A stretch of DNA of 64,000 nucleotides from Periglandula ipomoeae IasaF13 (Eukaryota > Ascomycota > Sordariomycetes > Hypocreales > Clavicipitaceae). The number at the start of each line of letters is the position of its first letter. Within the stretch, counting starts at the first letter, position 1. Below the pieces are notes generated by a model, which did not search any database, was not told where the DNA came from, and saw nothing but the letters and a program-made list of their open reading frames with translations. The position numbers and the translations under genes were made by a program. This document shows, in pieces, positions 11,915 to 23,044 of the stretch. The stretch covers positions 78,143-142,142 of the forward strand of contig AFRD01000029.1 in the NCBI GenBank assembly GCA_000222875.2, written 5' to 3'.

Positions 11915-14900
11915 ATGGTATCAGCTAAGTCTTGGACGGTGCGAGTCCGGGATCATCCCGGATCGACTGATGAGGAAATCTCAAACGAGCCTAATTGGGA
12001 TACCGGTCACGAACATCGTGTGTGGTACAAGAACAAACACAATCGGCTGCCGGGAATCGCGCACGACCAAGAAGAGTACAAGCATGAAATTGAAGAGTTT
12101 TTGAAGAGCAGAGAGGAGCTTCGTCGAGACGAGAAGCAAGGGAAGCTTATTAATTTTCGTGACATGATTCAGCGGCAAAAGGTATGATTGCTTTTTTGTT
12201 ACCTCCATTATGTTTGCCGTTTGTCACATTTCGGGCGCCTGGCTCGGCTAACGGCTCTTGGCGCAAACAGGACTTCCATTTGAGGCATCCGGAAAATAAA
12301 GCATTGGGTTGGCGCTACGTCCTGGAAACAACGGAAGATTGGGTCAAGTTCAAGCAGAAGTGGCCCGCAAACATTAAAAAAGAACAGGTCGAGAAAGAGA
12401 AAAGGGAGAAGGAAGCTGCCGAGGACCAGGGCAAGAATACGCAGGAACATGAGTGGAGGCGGAACAATGACAACGAGAAACATCATGACGCTTATGCGTC
12501 AGGCCAGGACAAGGAAAATGGAGAGTCCAACAAAAAAGATGATGATCTCTCTCAGAAGTACACGGCACAGGAAATTGCGCTACTGCGGGCACTCGAGCAT
12601 GAGAGAGACTATGTTGTCCGATTGAAAGAGAACCACGGCAAACACAAGTCGCCACAAGCCCCCAAGAAGACCTCCGAGTTGTCCATAGATGAGCAAGACC
12701 AATTCAGTCCGGATAATTGGGTCCCACGCTCCTCAGATCTCATCCGTCTTACAGGCAAACATCCTCTCAATGCTGAGCCCCAGCTCGATCGTCTTTTCCA
12801 AGCTGGTCTGATCACACTGAACGAGTTGCATTACGTTCGAAACCATGGCTCGGTCCCAAGGCTTCTGTGGGAGTTTCATAAGATCGATATCGAGTACAAT
12901 AATAAAGTGACGACACTTTCCATGGACGACCTTGCAGAATTTGACACGATCAACATCCCCGTCATTCTGGCCTGCGATGGCAACAGACGCAAGGAGCTTA
13001 ACATGATCAAGAAGAGCAAGGGCTTCAACTGGGGCCCCGGCGGAGTGAGCTGCGCATATTGGAGGGGACCTTTACTGCGCAATGTCATGCTGTCAGCTGG
13101 GATTCCAGACGATCTAAGCAAGAATGGTCGATACTGGGTCAACTTCGAAAGGGCAAACGACCTCAGCGGTGGTAAATACGCTACTTGTATCCCATATGAC
13201 TACTCCATGGACGCTCACAACGATGTCATTCTCCCCTATAACATGAACGATGTGCCACTTCCCCCGGACCATGGATACCCCGTCCGAGTTATTATACCGG
13301 GATATGTGGGAGGTCGATGCGTCAAATGGCTTCGCAGGCTATGGATCAGCGACAAGGAAAACGACTCTCAATACCACATCTGGGATAATCGGGTGCTCCC
13401 ATCATTTGTGACAGAGAAGGACGGCCCATTTGCGGAAGCCTTGTTCCGACATCCAGATACCGCATGCAACGAGCAGAATCTCAACTCTGTCATCGTCAAG
13501 CCGGCTCAAGAAGAAGTTATACCAGTCTCTCAGGCCCAGAAGGGTAAAAGCTATCGCATCCAAAGCTTTGCCTACGATGGAGGTGGCCATGAGGTTCAAC
13601 GAGTGGAGGTATCCCTCGATAATGGAGCTACATGGCTTTACTGCATTCGTCATTTTCCAGAATATCCTATTCGGCACGGCAAGAAGTTCTGGACCTGGCT
13701 TCACTGGTATGTTGATGTCGAGATAGCCCATCTTCTTCGCGCTGATAGCATCATCGTTCGTTGCTTCAACGTGTTCAAGAACACGCAGCCACGGGATGCC
13801 AATTGGAACGTGATGGGTATGATGAACAATTGCTGGTATGTTGTGCGTCCGGAAATCACATACCAGAATGATTCAGACATGCCGGCGATCCTATTCAGGC
13901 ACCCAACTGAGCCTGGGACCGGAGAGGGTGGGTGGATGAAGCCTAGTGTGGAGAATACGATAGCCAAGGTCCGCCAGGAAGCAGGCGCTCCTCAAAAGCA
14001 ATTCACTCGTGAAGAAATTGAGAAGCATGACAAGCAGAATGATTGTTGGATTGTGGTAGACGGTAAAGTTTACGATGCCACGAGTGTCTTGGAGTGGCAT
14101 CCCGGTGGCGCGGCGGCAATTCTGGGCCACGCAGGCAAGGTGCATCAGGAGACGAGCGATGAATTCGCTAGCATCCATGACGACTATGCATATCAAAAAC
14201 TCAAAGGTGAGCTGTTCTCATTTAAAACAACCTTGACATAAAAATGAGGGGCTGACTGATTCTGGTAGAATGCGCCCTGGGTGTACTTACTGAGAAGGCT
14301 GCCAATTTCGTCAAAAAGAACGCTGAAAAAGCAGCTCAAGATAAAGCAGATTCGCAAAGCGAGCACAAAATAGCTCTACAGAAACACAGATGGGTCCCCG
14401 TGAAGTTAGTGGATAGACAGCAGCTCTCTGAAGACACTCGAAGCTACACATTCAGCTTGCCCGACGGGCAGAAAGTTTTGGGCTTGGGGACATGCCAGCA
14501 CGTCCAGATCGAATTTCATCTTCAAGACAGAATGCTCATCCGAAGCTACAAACCGACGCGACCACTACTTCCAAGCTCAACATCCCAGGTCAATGGACAC
14601 GCCCCAACGGTGCTGATAAGTCGCCAAATGATGGTAACGGCACGTTTGAGCTGACCATCAAAACGTACTTCCCCGACGACAATCAACCTGGTGGTGCCAT
14701 GTCCAATATCCTAGATTGTATGCCCATCGGAGAGGAAGTCGAGCTGAAAGGACCAACTGGGGAGATTGTGTACAATGGCAACGGTGACTTCGTCATTGAA
14801 GGCAAGGAGCGCCATTTCGACCAAGTGTCACTCGTGCTGGGTGGCTCAGGCCTCACACCTGGATACTCGCTCCTGGCCCGGATTTTACTCTCGAAAGGCG

Positions 14901-15261
14901 ACAAAACTCAAATTCGAGTCGTGGATGCAAACAAGAGCGAGACCGATATTCTTCTCCGAAGCAAGCTGGAGGAGTTTGAGCGCAATTCGAATGGGCAACT
15001 TCGAATCACGCACGTCCTGAGCCATCCTAGTGATGAATGGAAGGGACTGAAGGGTTACGTGACGGAGGATATTATCAAGGATGCGCTGTTCAAGCCCTGT
15101 AAGAAGTCTGTTGCGTTCATGTGTGGGCCGCCGGCTATGATTCAGAAGCCAGCTTTGCCAGCTTTGAAAGGTAAGATTACAATTCGCTTGCTTTTTACTA
15201 GGTTGCTTACTTATCGGTAGACTGGGGCTACGTTGAGGACGATAATTTGTTCGGATTCTAA
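11915..15261 (+). pseudogene. niaD: Nitrate reductase (NAD(P)H), molybdopterin-haem-FAD, with 1-nt frameshift
   Basis: Assimilatory nitrate reductase converting nitrate to nitrite in the cytosol. Exons are 11915-12181, 12271-14206, 14269-15170 and 15221-15261. Domains in order: N-terminal SWTVRVRDHPGSTDEE extension; Moco domain with ligand Cys in ACDGNRRKE and GFNWGPGG; dimerisation domain ending MGMMNNCWYVVRPE; cytochrome b5 domain with haem motif HPGG; FAD domain (RSYKPTRPLL); NAD(P)H domain (GGSGLTPGYSLL, CGPPAM) and C-terminal DDNLFGF. The start ATG is chosen because homologues begin close to the VRDHPGSTDEE motif. The summed exons are 3146 nt, one short of a multiple of three. The frame slips at the CCCC run 14602-14605, in the linker before the conserved GTFELTIKTYFP. 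One more C would restore a 1048-residue protein. A 32-nt intron (GTCAAT...ATAAG) would also restore frame but is shorter than fungal introns. Could be a pseudogene or an indel error. Confidence 0.85.
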
Positions 15262-16116
15262 GCCAACGATCGAACGCGGGAGCTTAGGGCTGCCGGATGT
15301 CTGGAAACGCTATTTTACCATGCTCCTACGGCGGGAATCGCAAGGATAAGTGATTGAATACTAAATAATGAAACAAATTTGCATATTGCATCAAGTCATA
15401 ATGAACTTGCTCAGTTGAGTGTCCGGTCACCGTTCGTTGTTCGGAAGATCAGAAGTAATTCAATGTGTTAGGGTGAATTGTCACCCTTACTAAGTGTACT
15501 ACGCCATTTATTATCGTAGATCGTACCGAGAAGAAAAGTGTTGGAGACGTAAATTCCTGCCTTCCCGTGATATAACGCTCAAAGCAAGGATATTTTGGGG
15601 CAGAGAACAGCGTCTGATCAGCAGGAACTCTTTTCCAGTTCGAGCAATGTCTCCTGAGGGCTATTAATAGCAACTCTTAGAAATACAACCATGTTACAAA
15701 ATCACCGAGCTCGGATTCTGATTAAAACAGCACCCGGACTTGGAGAAAGAACGTCACGAGTTCTGTAGCTTCCATGGCAAAGACCGACGCAACACAGACA
15801 AATGTACGACTCACTGTCCGCATTCTCTTCGTGAAACTGAACTGTTGACTCCCATTTTTCCTTCCTTTCATATCATTTATTTTTTTGAGAGCATCGAAGA
15901 ACTGTCATGATCGTTTCCGGTGGTGCATGGACCAACGGCATCATCGCACCGTGACCATGACGTATAGGTGACGGTCATGGAACCGGCTAAAGGGGCTGAA
16001 GATGACTGCTCATCCCGACATCTAATATTCGAAGCTCTTAATGAAATAGAGCTTCCAGCCATTGCCCGCGCTATCAAGTTACTGCAGTCTGTGACGTAGC
16101 TTTCCTGGTAATAAAC
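15262..16116. other. Intergenic region between nitrate reductase and sdhC-like gene
   Basis: 3' flank of nitrate reductase and promoter of the sdhC-like gene. An open frame on the minus strand near 15877-16158 has no recognisable family. Nothing else is supported. Confidence 0.4.
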
Positions 16117-16793
16117 ATGCAACGACTCGGTGTATACGCCCTGCGTGGAGATAAGCACCCTGATTCTGTCGCACCCTCATGTCAAGACTTGTCCATAACT
16201 CAATCGCATTTTAGGCGCCCTCAGCCGCGCGAGGCCGATCAATGGAATCCTTCCTAGCCTGGCTTTCATTCGTTCCTCATCTAAAACATCAAGCGTGAAT
16301 AGGTACGTGAGCAACCTTCATTATCATCACTTTCAACTAACGTCTTTCAGCCGCTCGGTCAACAAAATCACCAAGGACGAAGCACACGAGATCCTGACCA
16401 AGCAACGTCTCAATCGGCCAATTTCGCCGCATCTGGAGATCTACAAGATTGAGCAGACATACCCTTGGCTCCTCAGTCTGGATGCGCATTACGGGATGTA
16501 CTCTCTCCGGAGCAGCATACATCTACTTCTCTACATATCTCTTGGCACCCTTGTTGGGTTGGAACGTCGACAGTGCAACCCTCGTCCATTCATTTGGAAG
16601 CCTTCCGTTTGCTGTACAAGGCCTGATCAAATTTTCTATGGCATTTCCGCTCGCATTCCATTTTTTCAATGGATTAAAACAGCTCATGTATGACATGGTC
16701 ATCGGATACTCGAGGTATACGATTGTCAGGGCGGACTATGTCGTATGGGCTGCCGGGATCCTAGGTGGCCTGGGCATTGCATTTGGTCTTTGA
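16117..16793 (+). pseudogene. sdhC: Succinate dehydrogenase cytochrome b subunit (SdhC-like), 1-nt frameshift
   Basis: Membrane-anchor subunit of mitochondrial complex II. Exons are 16117-16129, 16215-16302 and 16351-16793. Splicing gives an Arg/Ser-rich mitochondrial presequence (MQRLGALSRARPINGILPS), then SVNKITKDEA, the conserved RLNRPISPHLEIYKIEQTY, WMRITGCTLSGAAY and three hydrophobic segments. The haem-ligand-type His is kept in FHFFNG, but the usual RH(L/M)xxD is KQLMYD. Total exon length is 544 nt, one too many. The extra base lies in the CCC run 16462-16464, between EQTY and LGSSVW. It is either a recently broken gene or a base-call error. Because core complex II should be essential, I infer this is a dispensable SdhC paralogue; the canonical copy would lie elsewhere. 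Confidence 0.75.
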
Positions 16794-17137
16794 GAAGTGC
16801 AAACTTTGGACCAGGGGGCAGCGAATGGAGGAGACCATAAAGTGGTGATAGATTAGCGCGCTTAGGCTGTGACAAGATTCTTCTCGAATTGACGACGTAA
16901 CTTGATCATGACGCTGGGACAGGGACGTCATGACTGCAGTTGTAATAGTATCTCTCCACGGGTAGCACCGTTTCAAACGACAAAGAAAGGCGAAAAGCCA
17001 GTTTGTAGGCTTCCGAGCACGAACACCACAATTCAGAAAACGCAAGCGCAATCTTTCCAATACAGCCAATTCTGAATCGTTTCATTGAGAAGCTAATAAA
17101 TCGAGTTTGAGGAAGACAAGTTCATGCGTAAAAATTC
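16794..17137. other. Convergent 3' intergenic region
   Basis: Separates the convergent sdhC-like and kinase genes; no feature recognised. Confidence 0.5.
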
Positions 17138-18407
17138 TCAAAGGCCATATATACTCATCAATGCCTTAAATGACGAATCTTGAATTAGTTCCACCGCAGT
17201 CCAGCGCTCCTTGGGTTCGTACGAGAAGCCTCGCCGAAAAATAGACAACGCGAGATGCCGTTCCGTTTCATCAATATCAGGGCGGCGCTTATCAAGCCTA
17301 TATTCCAAGTCCAGCGCCGGATCCTTCTTTCTTTCGGGGTCATACCAGGCTTCTTTCCAAGTGCCGGCTGAGTAAGTACCCTTCCAGGACTCAGGAAAGG
17401 GGCCTAAGGCGCAGACCATAGTACCAGCCACATAACAATTCGGCCCAGACCCAAATGGCAATATGCCAATGTACAGGTCCGCAAAGATGCAAAAGAAACT
17501 CCACATATCGGTGGCGAATGTAGGCATGGCGCCGTGGAAGAGCTCCGGGGCGCAAAAATGATTAGGTGACTGCATCGTGTGCGTTACCGGAGTTCCAGAT
17601 TTGATAGTCAAACCGAAATCACCGATGTAAACCTCATCACCCACGATGCTTCCGTGCGGACTCATCGGCATGACGAGCTCGAATGGATGCCGTAGCCCGT
17701 TTTCAAGTTCTGGATCTATGCGCATTTTTCGGGGGCGCCCAAGGTACTCATATTTTTCGGCTACGGTGTTGCACATAGTCAACGGCCGAAGACTATACAT
17801 GACATTTGCATCGGTAAAATCTAGAGTACATATTAGTCCGTAAACCCAAGCAATGTAAGGAGAAGTGGTGGAAAGGGCGCGCTGCGGGTGACAAACCTCG
17901 GTGTACAAAGCCAGCCTCGTGAAGGGCATTGATGCCTTGGAGAAGTTGCCCAAGAGTCGACATACGAGAGGCAATAGACGTTTTATGAGCATAATCTCGC
18001 AAATTCGGTCCTTGCAAAGAAAATACCAGGACCCGGTGGTGATCGCGCAGTCCAGGAAGAATGAATGTGTCTTGATAAAGGAGGAGACGAGATCTGTCCC
18101 TCATGCAGTGAAACATCTCGTTGTGGACCGCATATTCTTCCTCGCCCGATGTCCCAGGGCTGATGATCTTGAGAGCAACATCTCTTTCCTCGAGTATATC
18201 GTATGCCATCCAGACGGTTGCGAAGCCACCGTGTCCCAGCTTGTGCTCGACACGATACCTGTCGGCGATGAGGTCCCCGATGCAAACAGCATAATAAAGT
18301 CCCTGAGGGTATCGCTCGTAGCTTTCTGCACTTTCTTCAATCTCGTCCTCACCTTCCGAGTCCACTACATCACCCCAGTCGTCATGGGAGTCGTTCTCAA
18401 GGCTCAT
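17138..18407 (-). CDS. SRPK-like serine/threonine protein kinase
   Basis: Exons 18407-17897 and 17820-17138 give 397 residues. The 76-nt intron splits the catalytic-loop Asp codon: CACCGAG joins ATTTTACC to give HRDFTDAN. Kinase motifs: YPQGLYYAVCIGD lead-in typical of SR-protein kinases, glycine loop GHGGFATVW, VALKI lysine, catalytic loop HRDFTDANVM, GDFG and CAPELF. The acidic N-terminus (residues 1-30) and the short, compact lobe fit the expanded fungal SRPK-like paralogue family. All key catalytic residues are present, so activity is plausible. Substrates are unknown. It is convergent with the sdhC-like gene. Confidence 0.85.
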
Positions 18408-18854
18408 TCTGAACGGCTCCGAGGTGTTTTTGACCAGTTCAAAGGTTCAACGACTTGACAATTATTGTCAGAACGATAGAACAGTGACAAAGTGAACCGT
18501 TTGAGATGGCAAACAAACGGCTCCACTTCAATGTTTACTCTGTGCGCCTGGCCTGTGCGTAGTGTCGGTTGAGGCAGCCATGTTGGTAGGTCTTGCTCAT
18601 TCTGCAGACATGAAATTTAACTCTTCGTCAAATGACCCAACTTTGCATATGCGCTGTTGTCGTTGGAAGGGAGGAGAAAAACATTACTCGTCGTGGTAGG
18701 TCCTGCGTCTCCAAATTTTGTTTGATGAGATTTACCTGTTTGAAAGTAAACCCGGGTCTAGTCTTACTGACCCTTGAAAGCTCTGGTTTTAACATAGCAT
18801 ATGCTGATATACTGACGCCCATCGTATAGAATAACGGCGCAAAACAAGCCACTC
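18408..18854. other. Intergenic region
   Basis: Divergent promoter region between the kinase and the small orphan gene. No further feature recognised. Confidence 0.4.
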
Positions 18855-19329
18855 ATGTCCTACGCTCACCACCTGCCAGCGGATGTCTACGAAGACAGAA
18901 TCGATGGAATCAACATCCGTTGGATTGACGCCGCGCTGGTCAATCTTGACCGAAGCTGCGATTCTGATTCGGAAGTCATGAATACAGCAAAAGCTTGCAC
19001 TGAACACTATACCTACCTCTTTTGCCAGCGACTTCAGAAAACCAACGCGACAATCCTGTAAGCTGAAGTTTTTTGCACTTTTCTGAACATGTCTAATGCA
19101 ATTCGCTAGAGGTGGACCACACAATACTACTAGGAACCCAAATGGTAGTACCGTTCCAGATGCCGTCCATATCACTGTACAAGCTTCAGGCGGCCCCAGA
19201 GGAGAACTAAAAGGTCACATCTATCTCGATGGGGTCACGGAAGGAATTGGGCAGTATGAAAATGTGACAATCAAAGGGGAATCTGTTGTAGAGAAGAAAA
19301 GTCTTAAAATCAGTGCCGACTTGTCTTAG
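18855..19329 (+). CDS. Small orphan protein, two exons
   Basis: Exons 18855-19057 and 19110-19329 join in frame to give 140 residues. The 52-nt intron has a GTAAGC donor, a TCTAAT branch-like element and a CTAG acceptor. The product has four Cys, no signal peptide and no recognised domain. The C-terminal part (VPDAVHITVQASGGPRGELKG) reads like beta-strand-rich sequence. An upstream exon could have been missed. The in-frame splice is the main support; it may equally be the remnant of a larger gene. Confidence 0.4.
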
Positions 19330-19513
19330 GGGGACATTGGTGAAAAGACCGCTCAATTGACTGCAGCAGGGAAGAAGTAGGACTTGGGCAGATGAAGCTC
19401 CAGTAAGTATCTTGGTTCTCGAGGCGCCAATAACAACGTTCGACGACATGTCAGTCTTCGCAATAGGGTAGCTTTGTAGAGGAATATATAAAACTATACA
19501 CAACGTACACAAG

Positions 19514-19589
19514 TGTATGCAATATAGAGAAGTATATACAATATATATAGGTATATACGATTCAAGGAAGTATATTCAATAACCTACCT
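19514..19589 (+). repeat. AT-rich minisatellite, 19-bp unit, four imperfect copies
   Basis: Four consecutive 19-nt units begin at 19514, 19533, 19552 and 19571 with the shared form TRTATRCAATATANAGAAG. The copies diverge at several positions, most in the last one. Confidence 0.7.
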
Positions 19590-20302
19590 AATATACAGTT
19601 ACTTACATCTAGGCAGGTACCTAGGGCACTGCAGTCTTTAGAGAAACAGGTTCTCTAGGTGCGTAAGTACTTATAAGCGTCTCGCCCGCTTATTCACCGA
19701 CGGCGGGTCTCCAGATCCGTTCTAAGGTGGGAGGAATATGTCACGACTGCGAACGGAGAATGGATGGTTTTTGTCAGAATACTCAGATCTTGATCCAGGT
19801 CCACCATCCTAATTTTGTGCGCTCCTTGTCATCAATCAACAACAGCGGCGTCTGTAGGCAGATAGGGTCACTGGTTGTAAAAGCGCTCGCCGGGGGTTCA
19901 AGAATACCAGCCCACGGGGACGGGATAAGTGTTGGCAAGTGTACATAGTAGGGAAAGGAAAGGGAAAGAGCCGAACGCCTGTTCCCTGCGTCCCTGCCTG
20001 CCTAGGCAGTTAACAGTTTAGGGCACGCGCAGACTGCCAATAGCGTGCACCTAGCGGGTCCAGGGTCCCATCACCACAACGTCATCGATCAAAGCTCCAG
20101 TCCCAGTTTCAAGTTTCCCAACTTCGCCGCTTCGGGCGAAACGGGTCGTCGCCAGCTCAATAAAATAGAACTCAAATCCCACCAAGCCATTAGCCTTTTG
20201 CATCTTCTCACCTCTTAGATTACTCATATTCAACTTGAACCATCAAATATCTCAATCCACCTTGAATCGATTTCTTAGCTTTTCACAGTATTCTCATCAA
20301 CC
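19590..20302. other. Intergenic region
   Basis: It has TACCTAGG-like short palindromic motifs near 19610-19630 and 19990-20010. A GGGGGTTCAAGA sequence near 19893 does not fold as a tRNA T-arm. No gene recognised. Confidence 0.4.
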
Positions 20303-20795
20303 ATGTATGTCCAGATGTGCAGAAGATCGCCACTGCTGGCCTGGCCATCGCCGGCCTCCAGATGGGTACGTAATCCCACCATGTCTCTCAACATCGGCCC
20401 CAACGGCCATCTTGCTGTTCTCCCCCGCTTGTCTTCGAGTTACTAACATGACATCTCACCAGGCGGTGACACTGTCAAAGGGCTCCGTTCTCGATTATGC
20501 CGTCGAGAAGTGCATGGATCGCGATGGCAACGTGCGCTGCACAAAGCCCTTCCTCGTTTCCAAGGACGGCTGTTACAGACTAGAGTGGTCGACCGACGGT
20601 GCCCTTTCCCACACCACCGTCGAGGTTCGAGACGCCGGCAGCGGCGAGATCGTCTACTACCGCGATACCAACGGCGAGTGGAAGCCTGAAAAGGGCGAAC
20701 TTGTTTACCTTGACTTCAAGCCCAAAATCTGGAAGACAGGCAATGACGCCGTCGATTATGAAGTCAAGAAGTGTGACAAGGAGGAAGAATTGTAA
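20303..20795 (+). CDS. Small Cys-containing protein, 5' exon uncertain
   Basis: The second exon (20463-20795) is well supported by codon use: AVTLSKGSVLDYAVEKC ... YYRDTNGEWKPEKGELVYLDFKP ... CDKEEEL. The only in-frame junction I find uses exon 20303-20365 (131 residues in total). That gives an N-terminus MYVQMCRRSPLLAW without a signal peptide. One frame over, the same exon encodes KIATAGLAIAGLQM, which looks like part of a secretion signal but does not splice in frame. So the 5' end is either mis-modelled or damaged. The family is not recognised; it resembles small secreted proteins of filamentous fungi. Confidence 0.45.
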
Positions 20796-23044
20796 AATTC
20801 ATCATCATGCGGCCGAGATGATGTAAAGCTCGGCTTTCTCGGGCATATGACTTTGTAATAGTAATGGAAAATTAGTCCAACCCCTGTACAATAGATCTAC
20901 TCTGAAGGTTCATGTGTCACTTCAACAGGAGTTTGAATGACAAAAAAAAATGGTCGAGGAACCTCAGTGTAACCTGACTCATCGCGACCTAGGTAAGTAG
21001 ACATGTGGGTGTGTGTCTGTTTATAAATTTTCATCTACAAATATGAAGACACCTATTGTTACTTTTTATTACGTTTCTTTACATGACTACATAGTTCTCT
21101 ATCAACATAATCCTAGCTAGCCTGTGGTGCATTGACCTGAGCCACATTCTCTTAACCAATTGCTGCACTACGAGGCTACCAGACCTTTGATGATCCACAT
21201 GGCGATTAGCGAGGACCATTGCCCACGCATGCACTCAGTTGTCACCTGCGCAGGGTGATTGGCTTCAGGCGCGGTGCAGCAGACTCGGGTCAACCCTTTT
21301 ACTTCAACGACCTCGATCACCACTTGTATACTGCACGACACGAGACTCATATACGATTGTTTCTTGTTCGATAAACAGCAGTAGATGTTTCTTTTGCAAG
21401 ATGAGATGGCTTCTGTGACGGGTCCAGACAAACGGCAGCTGGCAACCACTGACTAGAGTAGTACAGCGCCGCTAAACAGTTTTGATGTGACGTTTGAGTA
21501 TGGCAATATGGCACAAATCCTGGCCGGTATTTAACAGAGAAAAGGGCCTGAATAGGAAAGTCTTTCATGTTGCCGGCTACAGAGGAAGCCCACCTCTAGT
21601 CAAGGGTATGTCTCTGAAGGTTACGAGCAATCAAATCAGGTTGCTTATTTCGTCTTATGGTAGGAACCAACTACTTTCATAACACAAGCGTCTGCCAACC
21701 AAGGGCTTCCAGCTTTTCCTGTAGGTAGCTTCATAAGGATCGCTTGGCCCATCTTCTTGTCAAGCCTTCACAATTTAGCCTCTATAATACACCAGGACTC
21801 TAAAGGGCCAGGTTGGTCGCATAGCGGGTTATGAGAGTGTTCGTCGTACCCGTGTTCAAAGGGTAAAGGATTGTTACTTGCTGTTTATAGCATCGTGTCT
21901 GTGTGGGAACATCGCTTTAGCTTCCTTTCTCAGGGCTCCACATACCTGGCTTCGAGGACGGGAGCCAAGGACCATTCTGTCTATACAACCTTGTAGAACC
22001 ACCAAAGGAAAGTATTCTTGCACTCCGATTGAGTACCATAATACAGATGGACGCAGCATCCGTGGCGCCGGCGAGGAATACTATTGGCATATACCAGAAG
22101 AGGCGTGTCGAGGCTGACCAGTGGGAACGGGCTGGACCGCCAACACGAGACACAGCAGCCCGATCCACGGTACCAGACATGTCTACTAGAACAAGCTTGG
22201 CACAATTTGTTTGGCAGATGGCCTGGAGGAGCTCCGATCACGAAAGAAGAGGGGGCCGATCATGTCGAGCTGAATGGCTGCCACCTATTCGTGCAAGGCT
22301 GGCGGAAGCTACTCCGTCAAATTGGTCCAATCATGGCCGCCGAATGTCAACGCCCGACTCAAATCTTTGTCGAATGTTGGCGTTTTCCACGCCAGCGGGG
22401 CTAAAGATTGTTTCACTTCAGTGGGATTGAAAAAAATCGTTTCTGTCGTTGAGGGGGTTTTCCTGATTGTAGTGTTGGAGCGAATGGAGTGCTCTGGATA
22501 AAGTGGCATGATAGATACCTCTCGTAGATCCAGGCTTCCAATCATCCCGCCGCCACTCATGCGAGAGCCGATTCTGTGGATAAATCTGAACCGCTCTCAG
22601 ATTACCTAGGGAAGGAGCAGCCCTGTGTCCCTGAATATCGCTGGGTGGCGGTCACTTGATCGCTCGCTATCCCACGTACCCTCTTAATTCGCCAGGCCGG
22701 AACAAGTGTCGCCCGGATCTCATCTAATTGTTCAATCTCTTTCCCTGTCGTGACAACGTCAATATGATCAGATAATTGTATCAAAGTGACTTCTGCATCC
22801 GACTTCAGCCACGAGAAACCACTCTTGTTCCTGCGTCTTGCCCTATCCCATCGAAATTCAGGCTGAGTGTGATTATTGGTCATCGCGAGGGGTGACCCAG
22901 CATTGATCCTCGCTGCCTCTCCACCTCCCGGCGTTATGTCGCTGCAGAGTAGCAAGCTTCCAACTTCATCTCGTTCTTCTGCCTTGTTGTTTCCATATGC
23001 CCACAACTTCTGCCGCTCTGTGTCGACTTCCATGACCATCAACA
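20796..23044. other. Long intergenic region with possible decayed coding relics
   Basis: About 2.2 kb without a supported gene. Between about 21880 and 22400 several frames look protein-like for short stretches, e.g. a frame with a hydrophobic start and CRTTKGKYSC, and another with VELNGCHLFVQGW. They lack ATG starts and are broken by stops, so I treat them as possible relics of a small secreted protein gene. The final 400 nt are the promoter of the Zn2Cys6 gene. Confidence 0.3.

Noticed and set aside
16179..16260. ATG at 16179 (MSRLVHNSIAF) as SdhC start needing a frameshift
   Set aside because: A 13-nt first exon at 16117-16129 spliced to 16215 gives an in-frame mitochondrial presequence without any indel.
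19885..19905. GGGGGTTCAAGA as a tRNA T-arm (B box)
   Set aside because: Flanking bases cannot form the 5-bp T stem and no A box or acceptor stem fits.
21878..22430. Small secreted protein gene with hydrophobic start and Cys residues
   Set aside because: The frame lacks an ATG, is interrupted by stops and shows no consistent splice solution; listed only as a possible relic.
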